Part shown: positions 1 through 7,365 of the stretch, in pieces | Layout of the letters: every line of letters begins with the position of its first letter | How positions within the stretch are numbered: position 1 is the first letter of the stretch | From: Novosphingobium acidiphilum DSM 19966 | GTDB taxonomy: Bacteria > Pseudomonadota > Alphaproteobacteria > Sphingomonadales > Sphingomonadaceae | Reading direction: 5' to 3' | NCBI RefSeq assembly: GCF_000429005.1 | Contig: NZ_AUBA01000012.1 | Span: forward strand, 1 to 64,000 | Length of the DNA stretch: 64,000 bases | The notes under the pieces: generated by a model | The model's database searches: none | Seen by the model: the letters and a program-made list of their open reading frames with translations, nothing else | Told to the model about the DNA's origin: nothing | Made by a program: the position numbers and the translations under genes

Positions 1-464
1 ACCGTCACCACACCCTCGGCAACGCTGATTGCATTGGCAAACGTGCCCTGACCGCGACCCATCAGCGCCGCAATCATCTGCCCCGTCTGGTTGCTGTCGT
101 CATCAATCGCCTGCTTGCCGGTGATGATCAGCCCGGGCGCTTCCTCGTCGGCAATCGCCTTGATGATCTTGGCCACCGCCAGCGGTTCGACTTCGTCATC
201 GCTCTGTACCAGGATCGCCCGGTCCGCGCCCATCGCCAGCGCCGTGCGCAGCGTCTCGGTCGCCTTGGCCGGACCCACCGATACCACCACAACCTCGGTC
301 ACCGCACCCTTTTCACGCAGACGCAGCGCCTCTTCCACCGCGATCTCGTCAAACGGGTTCATGCTCATCTTCACGTTGGCAAGGTCAACTCCCGTGCCAT
401 CCGCCTTTACCCGCGGCTTCACGTTGTAATCGATCACCCGCTTTACCGTCACCAGCGCTTTCAT
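1..464 (-). CDS. etfB: Electron transfer flavoprotein beta subunit (partial, 3' end outside window)
   Basis: EtfB pairs with EtfA to carry electrons from acyl-CoA dehydrogenases to ETF-ubiquinone oxidoreductase. About 154 N-terminal residues are visible of a family length near 250. They begin MKALVTVKRVIDYNVKPRV and contain the NPFDEIAVEEALRL segment and a GADRAIL stretch, all typical of the EtfB alpha/beta fold. The ATG at 464 is the only plausible start. The gene runs off the left edge, so etfA, which usually follows, would lie outside. It is transcribed in the same direction as the propionyl-CoA locus but has its own upstream gap holding a candidate operator (511-526). An ETF next to propionyl-CoA genes fits fatty-acid or branched-chain amino acid catabolism. 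Confidence 0.95.
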   Translation of the reverse strand, partial: MKALVTVKRVIDYNVKPRVKADGTGVDLANVKMSMNPFDEIAVEEALRLREKGAVTEVVVVSVGPAKATETLRTALAMGADRAILVQSDDEVEPLAVAKIIKAIADEEAPGLIITGKQAIDDDSNQTGQMIAALMGRGQGTFANAISVAEGVVT

Positions 465-510
465 GGGCTTCTTTCGCCTTTCGTTCGTGCTGCGCGCGCT
501 CTAATTCGCG

Positions 511-526
511 CTTACGTAAACGTCAA
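511..526 (-). promoter_or_regulatory. Candidate LiuR-like operator and -35 element of etfB
   Basis: On the minus strand this reads TTGACGTTTACGTAAG. TTGACG could serve as a -35 box, with a weak -10 (TAGAGC) 17 bases further on. The embedded TTACGTAA is a perfect 8-base palindrome. As I recall it, the site resembles motifs of the MerR-family regulator LiuR, which controls acyl-CoA degradation and ETF genes in proteobacteria. Assignment to a regulator is inference; no liuR gene is in this window. Confidence 0.4.
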
Positions 527-591
527 CCCAACTTTGGGGCAGGTCAGCGCGGGCCACAGGGCCCATCGCTGCAGTGGCTCCGTCGTGCAAC

Positions 592-2613
592 CTATTCCAT
601 TTCCAGAATAATCGCATCCACTGCCAGGCTGTCCCCGGCGCTGGCATTGACCAGCTTCACGGTCCCCGATTTTTCGGCGCGCAGGATGTTTTCCATCTTC
701 ATCGCCTCGACCACGGCCAGCGGTTGCCCCGCCTCGACCGAATCGCCGGGCCCGACGTGCAGCGCCACCAGCAGGCCAGGCATCGGGCAGATCAGGAATT
801 TCGACAGATCGGGCGGGATCTTTTCGATCATGTGCGCCACCAGGGGCGCCACCCGCTGCGGCAGCACATCGACCCGATGGCTGGCCCCGCGCGTGGTCAG
901 GTGGAACCCGGTGCGCAGCGCATCGACCTTTACCGTCAGCGCATCGCCGTCGATATCGGCGTGCACCAGCCGGTCGCCGGGGGTGTATTCCATGTCTATC
1001 CCGATCGCGGTGCCATCAACCGTGACAAGATCGGCCTGCAGTTCGACCGCAAAGCGTTCGCCATCGATCAGCACCGACCACGCCGCCGGCGGATCAAGCC
1101 GATCGCCCAGTTGCCCGTCGACCCGGCGCGCACGATCGGCGCGCGCAGTGGCGAGGAACCCGGCCATCGCGGCCAGACTGCGGCGCAGATCGTCCGATGC
1201 AGGCGCGCCGTGGAACCCGTCGGGATATTCCTCGGCGATGAACCCGGTGGTCAATGCGCCGCTGCGAAAGCGCGGATGCTGCATGATCGCGCTGACGAAA
1301 TCGATATTGTGGCCCAGCCCTTCGATCTCGAACGCGTCGAGTGCGGCCACCTGCTTGTCGGCGGCTTCGTCGCGGGTTTCGCCCCAGGTGATCAGCTTGG
1401 CGATCATCGGGTCGTAAAACATCGACACTTCGCCGCCTTCGAACACGCCGTCATCGACCCGCACGCCGTCGATCCCGCGCCGGCCGTTCGCCGCACCGTC
1501 ATCCTGCCAGCCCGGCACCGGCGGTTGATAGCGCACCAGCCGCCCGGTCGAAGGCAGGAACCCGCGATAGGGGTCTTCGGCATAGACGCGGTTTTCGATC
1601 GCCCAGCCGTCGATGCCGATATCGTCCTGGGCAAACGCCAGCTTCTCGCCTGCGGCGACGCGGATCATCTGTTCGACCAGATCGATCCCGGTGATCGCCT
1701 CGGTCACCGGATGTTCGACCTGCAGGCGGGTGTTCATTTCGAGGAAGTAGAAACTTTCGCCCGTAGGGTCGGCGCCCGACACGATCAGTTCGACCGTGCC
1801 GGCGGAATAATACCCCACTGCGCGCGACAGCGCGACGCACTGTTCGCCCATCGCGCGACGCATCTTGGGCGTCACGAACGGCGACGGCGCCTCTTCAACC
1901 ACCTTTTGATGGCGGCGCTGGATCGAACATTCGCGTTCGTTGAGGTACACGATGTTGCCGTGCTGATCGCCCAGGATCTGGATTTCGATGTGGCGCGGGT
2001 TGAGGATGAATTTCTCGATAAACACGCGGTCGTCGCCGAATGAATTGAGCCCCTCGCGCTTGACCGCTTCAAACCCTTCGCGCACGTCCTGTTCGGTATA
2101 GGCCAGCCGCATGCCCTTGCCGCCACCGCCGGCAGAGGCCTTCATCATCACCGGATAGCCGATCTCGGCCGAAATCCGCACCGCGTGTTCGGTGTTGTCG
2201 ATTTCACCGACAAAGCCGGGGACGACATTGACGCCCGCCGCCTTGGCCAGCTTCTTCGATTCGATCTTGTCGCCCATCGCCGCGATCGCGTTGACCGGTG
2301 GCCCGACAAAGGCGATGCCTTCGTCGGCCAGCGCCTGGGCAAAGCTGGTGCGTTCGGACAGGAAGCCATATCCGGGATGGACCGCATCGGCCCCGGTCGC
2401 CTTGCACGCGGCGATGATCGTGTCGGCGATCAGGTACGACTGCGCCGCGGGCGCGGGGCCGATATGCACCGCCTCATCCGCCATGCGCACAAACGGCGCA
2501 CGCGCGTCGGCATCGGAATAGACCGCCACGGTGGCGATACCCATCCGGCGCGCGGTCTTGATCACGCGGCAGGCAATCTCGCCCCGGTTGGCAATGAGGA
2601 TTTTCTTGAACAT
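592..2613 (-). CDS. pccA: Propionyl-CoA carboxylase, biotin-carrying alpha subunit
   Basis: This 673-residue protein catalyses ATP-dependent carboxylation of its own biotin, which the beta subunit PccB then uses to make methylmalonyl-CoA from propionyl-CoA. It starts MFKKILIANRGEIACRVI, the standard biotin carboxylase N-terminus. An ATP-grasp region with a glycine-rich loop (GGGGKGM near 165) follows, then the biotin carboxylase C-terminal region with EMNTRLQVEHPVTE near 290-305. A linking BT-type region spans about 450-590, and the C-terminal biotinyl domain carries AMKMEN with the acceptor lysine near 639. Its ATG directly abuts the stop of the upstream small membrane protein (TAAATG), so the two are co-transcribed and probably translationally coupled. 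It is the last gene of the propionyl-CoA operon. Confidence 0.97.
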   Translation of the reverse strand: MFKKILIANRGEIACRVIKTARRMGIATVAVYSDADARAPFVRMADEAVHIGPAPAAQSYLIADTIIAACKATGADAVHPGYGFLSERTSFAQALADEGIAFVGPPVNAIAAMGDKIESKKLAKAAGVNVVPGFVGEIDNTEHAVRISAEIGYPVMMKASAGGGGKGMRLAYTEQDVREGFEAVKREGLNSFGDDRVFIEKFILNPRHIEIQILGDQHGNIVYLNERECSIQRRHQKVVEEAPSPFVTPKMRRAMGEQCVALSRAVGYYSAGTVELIVSGADPTGESFYFLEMNTRLQVEHPVTEAITGIDLVEQMIRVAAGEKLAFAQDDIGIDGWAIENRVYAEDPYRGFLPSTGRLVRYQPPVPGWQDDGAANGRRGIDGVRVDDGVFEGGEVSMFYDPMIAKLITWGETRDEAADKQVAALDAFEIEGLGHNIDFVSAIMQHPRFRSGALTTGFIAEEYPDGFHGAPASDDLRRSLAAMAGFLATARADRARRVDGQLGDRLDPPAAWSVLIDGERFAVELQADLVTVDGTAIGIDMEYTPGDRLVHADIDGDALTVKVDALRTGFHLTTRGASHRVDVLPQRVAPLVAHMIEKIPPDLSKFLICPMPGLLVALHVGPGDSVEAGQPLAVVEAMKMENILRAEKSGTVKLVNASAGDSLAVDAIILEME

Positions 2614-2850
2614 TTATCTGTTCACTTTGCGAGTGTGATAGAGGACATAGACAAGCGAAACGGTTGAAAATGATGCCAGCCAGATCATGATTTTGATGCC
2701 CGGTGCATACAGTTCGCGACAGGCGCCGGTCTCGGGAAAATAGTTCGTATTTATATCGAACGGTACGCCGAATTCGAGAGCATAGACCCCGCAGGCAACC
2801 AGGCTCGTCACGATCCCCAACGCCAGAATGATTGACAGCGACCTGATCAC
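2614..2850 (-). CDS. Small two-helix membrane protein inside the propionyl-CoA operon
   Basis: A 78-residue protein of unknown function. I chose the GTG at 2850 because AAGGGGG lies just upstream; a longer reading to 2979 would translate a palindromic repeat and is unlikely. Two hydrophobic segments are visible: residues 3-24 (SLSIILALGIVTSLVACGV) and about 50-70 (IKIMIWLASFSTVSLVYVLY). A polar loop of about 25 residues containing one Cys (TGACREL) separates them, and the tail is basic (HTRKVNR). It lies between scpA and pccA, its TAA touches the pccA ATG, and it has its own ribosome binding site, so it should be expressed with the pathway. I do not recognise the family. A role in substrate uptake or membrane tethering would be speculation. 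Confidence 0.65.
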   Translation of the reverse strand: MIRSLSIILALGIVTSLVACGVYALEFGVPFDINTNYFPETGACRELYAPGIKIMIWLASFSTVSLVYVLYHTRKVNR

Positions 2851-2867
2851 GTCATGCCCCCTTATCT

Positions 2868-2949
2868 GTCGCCCCAGGCATGACCCGGGGTCCTGCTTTC
2901 CGGCGAGGCGGGACAAAGCAAGCGGACCGCGGGTCAAGCCCAAGGTGAC
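2868..2949. repeat. Imperfect palindromic repeat (REP-like) between scpA and the membrane protein gene
   Basis: The left arm begins GTCGCCCCAGGCATGACCCG and the right arm is its imperfect reverse complement ending GGGTCAAGCCCAAGGTGAC. Together they give arms of about 30 bases around a spacer near 20 bases. The element belongs to a class of dispersed palindromes common in sphingomonad and other alphaproteobacterial intergenic regions. Here it sits inside an operon, where the RNA hairpin may act as an mRNA stability or processing site. Confidence 0.75.
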
Positions 2950-2979
2950 GAGATGCAAGGGAACGGGACAGCCGCACAT

Positions 2980-5118
2980 CTATTCGGCTGCATCCAGTTC
3001 TTCGCCGGCGGGCGGCATGTTGTGGCCCAGCAGGCGCAGCACGTCGGCGGCGCATTCGACCACGTTCGATCCGGGGCCATAGATGCCCTGCACCCCGGCT
3101 TCTCGCAGGAATTCGTAATCTTGTGGCGGGATAACGCCGCCTGCCACCACCTTGATATCGGCGCGGCCGGCTGCGCGCAGGCGGTTGATCAGTTCGGGCA
3201 CCAAAGTCTTGTGACCGGCCGCCAGTGACGACGCGCCCACAGCATCGACATCGTTGTCGAGCGCCAGCTTTGCCGCCTCTTCCGGGGTCTGGAACAAGGG
3301 CCCGCTGGTCACGTCAAAGCCCATGTCGCCAAACGCGCTGGCGATCACATTGGCGCCGCGATCATGGCCATCCTGGCCCATCTTGGCGACCAGCATGCGC
3401 GGGCGGCGACCCAGCCGGCGGCTGACCGCGGCCACACCGTCGAGCACCTGGTTATACCGCGCATCGCCTTCATACGCCGCGCCATAGACACCTTTGACCG
3501 GGGTCGGGAACGTGCCGTGGCGGCCGAACACCAGTTCCATCGCATCGGAAATTTCACCCAGCGTGGCACGGTGGCGCGCCGCCTCTACCGCGAGTTCGAG
3601 CAAGTTGCCGGTGCCGCGCGCACCTTCGGTCAACGCTGCGAGCGCCGCGCGGCATCGGGCTTCGTCGCGGGTTTCGCGCACCATTTTCAGCCGCGCGATC
3701 TGCCCTTCGCGCACCGCGTGGTTGTCGATGTCGAGCGTGTCGAGCGTGTCTTCGCTGGCCAGCCGGTACTTGTTGACACCCACGATCACGTCTTCGCCGC
3801 GATCGACGCGCGCCTGGCGACCGGCGGCGGCCTCTTCGATCATCGCCTTGGGCCAGCCAGCGGCCACAGCCTTGGCCATGCCGCCTTCGGCGTCGACGCG
3901 TTCGATGATCGTCCAGGCCTGATCGACCAGTTGCTGGGTCAGCGATTCAATGTAGTACGACCCGCCCAGCGGATCGACCACGTTGCACATGCCGGTTTCT
4001 TCCTGGATCACGATCTGCGTGTTGCGCGCGATGCGCGCGGAAAAATCGGTGGGCAGGGCGATTGCCTCGTCCAGCGCATTGGTGTGCAGCGATTGCGTGC
4101 CGCCCAGCATCGCCGCCATCGCTTCGATCGTGGTGCGGATGACGTTGTTGTAGGGGTCTTGTTCCTGCAAGCTGACGCCCGAGGTCTGGCAATGCGTACG
4201 CAGCATCTTGCTGCGTTCGTCGGCTGCACCCAGTTGCGTCATCACGCGGTGCCACAACACGCGCGCGGCACGCAGCTTGGCGACTTCCATGAAGAAATTC
4301 ATGCCGATCGCGAAAAAGAACGACAGCCGCCCGGCGAACGTGTCGATGTCGAGCCCGCTGGCGACCCCGTATTTCACATATTCCATGCCGTCGGCGATGG
4401 TGAACGCCAGTTCCTGCACTTGGGTCGCACCGGCCTCCTGCATGTGATAGCCGGAGATCGAGATCGAGTTGAACTTGGGCATTTCGCGGCTGGTATAGCC
4501 AAAGATGTCCGAGATGATCCGCATGCTCGGCTCGGGCGGGTAGATATAGGTGTTGCGGACCATGAACTCCTTGAGGATGTCGTTCTGGATCGTGCCGTCG
4601 AGCAGCCGCCGATCAACGCCCTGTTCCTCGCCTGCGACGATAAAGAACGCCAGGATCGGGATCACCGCGCCGTTCATGGTCATCGACACCGACATCTGAT
4701 CGAGCGGGATGCCGTCGAACAGGATCTTCATGTCTTCGACGCTGTCGATCGCCACGCCGGCCTTGCCGACATCGCCGACCACGCGCGGGTGATCGCTGTC
4801 ATAGCCGCGATGCGTGGCCAGATCGAACGCCACCGACAGGCCCTTTTGCCCGGCGGCAAGATTGCGGCGATAAAACGCGTTCGATGCCTCGGCGGTCGAA
4901 AACCCGGCGTATTGCCGGATTGTCCAGGGCCGCCCGGCATACATGCTGGCGCGCACACCACGGGTGAACGGCGCAAAGCCGGGCAGGCCGGGATCGGTTT
5001 CCACATCGGCGGCCGTGTACAGCGGTTTGACCGCGATGCCTTCGGGCGTGTGCCAGGTCAGGTCCTTGCCCTTGACCTCTTTGGCCGCCAGCTTTGCCCA
5101 ATCGTCGATATCGGCCAT
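2980..5118 (-). CDS. scpA: Methylmalonyl-CoA mutase, single-chain, B12-dependent
   Basis: It rearranges (R)-methylmalonyl-CoA to succinyl-CoA with adenosylcobalamin. At 712 residues it carries both parts: an N-terminal TIM-barrel substrate domain (about 30-560, with RQYAGFSTAEASN near 65 and SMTMNGAVIPILA near 145) and a C-terminal cobalamin domain. The latter has the base-off motif KMGQDGHDRGANV with the cobalt-ligating His near 585, then the SGPLFQTPEE and GGVIPPQDY segments. Because the catalytic chain has its own B12 domain it can act without a non-catalytic small subunit, and none is encoded nearby. It starts one base after the mce stop. No MeaB-type chaperone GTPase is in the window. 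Confidence 0.97.
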   Translation of the reverse strand: MADIDDWAKLAAKEVKGKDLTWHTPEGIAVKPLYTAADVETDPGLPGFAPFTRGVRASMYAGRPWTIRQYAGFSTAEASNAFYRRNLAAGQKGLSVAFDLATHRGYDSDHPRVVGDVGKAGVAIDSVEDMKILFDGIPLDQMSVSMTMNGAVIPILAFFIVAGEEQGVDRRLLDGTIQNDILKEFMVRNTYIYPPEPSMRIISDIFGYTSREMPKFNSISISGYHMQEAGATQVQELAFTIADGMEYVKYGVASGLDIDTFAGRLSFFFAIGMNFFMEVAKLRAARVLWHRVMTQLGAADERSKMLRTHCQTSGVSLQEQDPYNNVIRTTIEAMAAMLGGTQSLHTNALDEAIALPTDFSARIARNTQIVIQEETGMCNVVDPLGGSYYIESLTQQLVDQAWTIIERVDAEGGMAKAVAAGWPKAMIEEAAAGRQARVDRGEDVIVGVNKYRLASEDTLDTLDIDNHAVREGQIARLKMVRETRDEARCRAALAALTEGARGTGNLLELAVEAARHRATLGEISDAMELVFGRHGTFPTPVKGVYGAAYEGDARYNQVLDGVAAVSRRLGRRPRMLVAKMGQDGHDRGANVIASAFGDMGFDVTSGPLFQTPEEAAKLALDNDVDAVGASSLAAGHKTLVPELINRLRAAGRADIKVVAGGVIPPQDYEFLREAGVQGIYGPGSNVVECAADVLRLLGHNMPPAGEELDAAE

Positions 5119-5119
5119 C

Positions 5120-5557
5120 TTAGGGATGTCCCTTTGGTGTTTCCATGATTTCGGTCAGTTGGCCGCCCATGTCGCGCGGGTGGACAAAGAAAATCAGCGT
5201 GCCGTGCGCGCCGATGCGCGGTTCGCCGAGCACTTTCTTGCCCTTGCTTTCAAACCACGACTTCGCGGCGTGGATGTCGGGCACTTCGTAACACACGTGG
5301 TGCTGCCCCCCCATCGGGTTCTTTTCAAGCCATTTGCCCACCGCACTGTCGGCCTGCGTCGGCTGCAACAGTTCGATCTGCGTGCCCGCGGTGCCCTTCT
5401 CGCCAGGAGTGTTGACGAAGCATACGCGCACCATTTGCGATTCCAGCACGAATGGTTCGGTAATATCGGTGGCGCCCATGACATCGCGGTAAAACGCGAT
5501 CGCAGCGTCGAGATCGGGCGTTGCCACGCCGATGTGGTTCAGGCGTCCCAGTTTCAT
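5120..5557 (-). CDS. mce: Methylmalonyl-CoA epimerase
   Basis: This 145-residue vicinal-oxygen-chelate enzyme interconverts (S)- and (R)-methylmalonyl-CoA, linking PccAB to the mutase. The first half opens MKLGRLNHIGVATPDLDAAI, with the first metal-ligand His in NHIG. The second half contains GGQHHVCYEVPD and ends in GGQLTEIMET, supplying further ligands and the catalytic Glu. I use the ATG at 5557 because GGAG lies nine bases upstream; an ATG at 5566 would leave that motif inside the gene. The stop is one base from the scpA start. Between this gene and pccB lies a palindromic repeat. Confidence 0.95.
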   Translation of the reverse strand: MKLGRLNHIGVATPDLDAAIAFYRDVMGATDITEPFVLESQMVRVCFVNTPGEKGTAGTQIELLQPTQADSAVGKWLEKNPMGGQHHVCYEVPDIHAAKSWFESKGKKVLGEPRIGAHGTLIFFVHPRDMGGQLTEIMETPKGHP

Positions 5558-5586
5558 GCGGGGCATCTCCAGATCAATTCAAACGT

Positions 5587-5679
5587 CCGCTCATCCTGAG
5601 CTTGTCGAGGGATGCGTGCCAAGCGTTGCCCCAGGACCGGCCCTCGCGCGCATGCTTCGACAGGCTCAGCACGAGCGGG
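5587..5679. repeat. Palindromic repeat (GAGCTTGTCGA type) between pccB and mce
   Basis: The left arm CCGCTCATCCTGAGCTTGTC is answered about 50 bases later by a right arm containing GACAGGCTCAGCACGAGCGG, its imperfect reverse complement. This intergenic palindrome is widespread in sphingomonads and some other proteobacteria. Its place inside the operon suggests an RNA hairpin between the pccB and mce parts of the transcript. Confidence 0.75.
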
Positions 5680-5729
5680 GGTGGGGACTGGGGCACAGGT
5701 GTAACTTGGCATCGCGCGCGTTCCAGCCC

Positions 5730-7256
5730 TCACAACGGAATGTTGTCGTGCTTCTTCCACGGGTTTTCCAACGCCTTGTGCCGCAATTTCCGCAAACCCA
5801 GGGCGATGCGGCGGCGCGTCGAATGCGGGTGGATCACTTCATCGACAAAACCCTTGCTGGCCGCGACGAACGGGTTGGCAAAGCGGTCCTCGTATTCCTT
5901 GACCTTTTGCGCCTGTTCTTCGCCCGAAAGCCCGCGGAAAATGATTTCGACCGCGCCCTTGGCGCCCATCACCGCGATTTCAGCGGTGGGCCAGGCATAG
6001 TTGAGATCGCCGCGCAGGTGCTTGCTGGCCATCACGTCATAGGCCCCGCCATAGGCCTTGCGCGTGATCACGGTGATCTTGGGCACGGTCGCCTCGGCAT
6101 AGGCAAACAGCAGCTTGGCACCGTGCTTGATGATGCCGTTATGCTCTTGCGCGGTGCCGGGCAGAAACCCGGGCACATCGACAAACGTCAGGATCGGGAT
6201 TTCAAAGGCATCGCAGAACCGCACGAACCGTGCGGCCTTTTTCGACGAATTGATGTCGAGCACGCCGGCCAGCACCAGCGGCTGGTTGGCGACCACGCCG
6301 ACGGTGCGCCCTTCGATGCGGCCGAACCCGCACAGGATATTGCCCGCGTGTCTGGGCTGGATTTCAAAGAAATCGCCCTCGTCCAGAACTTTGCGGATCA
6401 CTTCGTGCATGTCGTAGGGCTGCGCCGCCGACGCCGGGATCAGCGTATCGAGGCTGTCGTCCAGCCTGTCCCACGGATCGCTGCTGGGCCGCACCGGCAC
6501 GCCGGTCTGGTTGGTCAGCGGCAGGAAATCGAACAGTTCGCGCGCCGCCAGCAGCGCATCGATATCGTTTTCGCAGGCAAGATCGGCGACCGAGGTCTTG
6601 GTGGTGTGCGTGACTGCGCCGCCCAGTTCCTCTTGCGTGACGATTTCGTTGGTCACCGTCTTGACCACATCGGGCCCGGTGACGAACATATAGCTGGAAT
6701 CCTTCACCATGAAGATGAAGTCGGTCATCGCCGGCGAATAGACCGCCCCGCCCGCGCACGGCCCCATGATCAGCGACAGCTGCGGCACCACGCCCGAGGC
6801 AAGCACATTGCGCTGGAAAATCTCGGCATAGCCGCCCAGGCTTGCCACGCCCTCCTGGATGCGCGCGCCACCTGAATCGTTCAGGCCGATCACCGGCGCG
6901 CCGACTTTCATCGCGGTGTCCATGATCTTGCAGATCTTCATCGCGTGGCGTTCGGACACTGCGCCGCCAAACACCGTGAAATCCTGCGAAAACACAAACA
7001 CCAGCCGCCCGTTGATGGTGCCCGAACCGGTCACCACCCCATCGCCCGGAATCACCGTGTCGGGCATGCCGAAATCCACGCAATTGTGTTCGACATAGGC
7101 GTCGGTTTCTTCGAAGCTGCCTTCGTCGAGCAGGATTTCAAGCCGCTCGCGCGCGGTCAGCTTGCCCTTGGCGTGCTGGGCGTCGATGCGGCGCTGGCCC
7201 CCGCCCAGGTGCGCGGCGGCGCGGCGCTTTTCCATTTCGGCGATGTTGGCGGACAT
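5730..7256 (-). CDS. pccB: Propionyl-CoA carboxylase, beta (carboxyltransferase) subunit
   Basis: This 508-residue subunit transfers the carboxyl group from biotin on PccA to propionyl-CoA. It reads MSANIAEMEKRRAAAHLGGG at the start, then KLTARERLEILLDEGSFEE. The N-terminal crotonase-like half contains GGARIQEGVASLGGYAEIF with an oxyanion-hole glycine pair. The C-terminal half has FVDVPGFLPGTAQEHNGII and the KAYGGAYDVM segment, all diagnostic for PCC beta. The ATG at 7256 is preferred over 7277 because GAGG sits eight bases upstream. It is the first gene of the minus-strand operon and diverges from pccR across a 109-base gap holding a palindromic operator. Confidence 0.97.
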   Translation of the reverse strand: MSANIAEMEKRRAAAHLGGGQRRIDAQHAKGKLTARERLEILLDEGSFEETDAYVEHNCVDFGMPDTVIPGDGVVTGSGTINGRLVFVFSQDFTVFGGAVSERHAMKICKIMDTAMKVGAPVIGLNDSGGARIQEGVASLGGYAEIFQRNVLASGVVPQLSLIMGPCAGGAVYSPAMTDFIFMVKDSSYMFVTGPDVVKTVTNEIVTQEELGGAVTHTTKTSVADLACENDIDALLAARELFDFLPLTNQTGVPVRPSSDPWDRLDDSLDTLIPASAAQPYDMHEVIRKVLDEGDFFEIQPRHAGNILCGFGRIEGRTVGVVANQPLVLAGVLDINSSKKAARFVRFCDAFEIPILTFVDVPGFLPGTAQEHNGIIKHGAKLLFAYAEATVPKITVITRKAYGGAYDVMASKHLRGDLNYAWPTAEIAVMGAKGAVEIIFRGLSGEEQAQKVKEYEDRFANPFVAASKGFVDEVIHPHSTRRRIALGLRKLRHKALENPWKKHDNIPL

Positions 7257-7323
7257 GCAACGATCCTCAAAATACACGACTGAGCGCGGATTGACGGATT
7301 GCGCCGCGCAAGTCCAATGTTAA

Positions 7324-7354
7324 TCTGCAAAGTTGCAAACCCGAACTTTGCAAA
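7324..7354. promoter_or_regulatory. Candidate PccR operator (TTTGCAAA-type repeats)
   Basis: Three TTTGCAAA-like boxes lie in the pccB/pccR gap: TCTGCAAA (7324-7331), GTTGCAAA (7332-7339) and TTTGCAAA (7347-7354). TGCAAAGTT (7326-7334) and AACTTTGCA (7344-7352) form a perfect 9-base inverted repeat. The ScfR-family regulator PccR of Rhodobacter sphaeroides is known to recognise paired TTTGCAAA boxes, so this is very likely the binding site of the adjacent regulator. It ends 11 bases before the pccR start, which predicts autoregulation as well as control of pccB. Confidence 0.75.
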
Positions 7355-7365
7355 GAAGGGCCCGA

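Noticed and set aside
574..2043. A 489-codon plus-strand frame over pccA
   Set aside because: Antisense to a clear biotin carboxylase; low-complexity translation and no motif.
3364..5148. A 594-codon plus-strand frame over scpA
   Set aside because: Antisense shadow of methylmalonyl-CoA mutase, rich in His and Arg with no domain.
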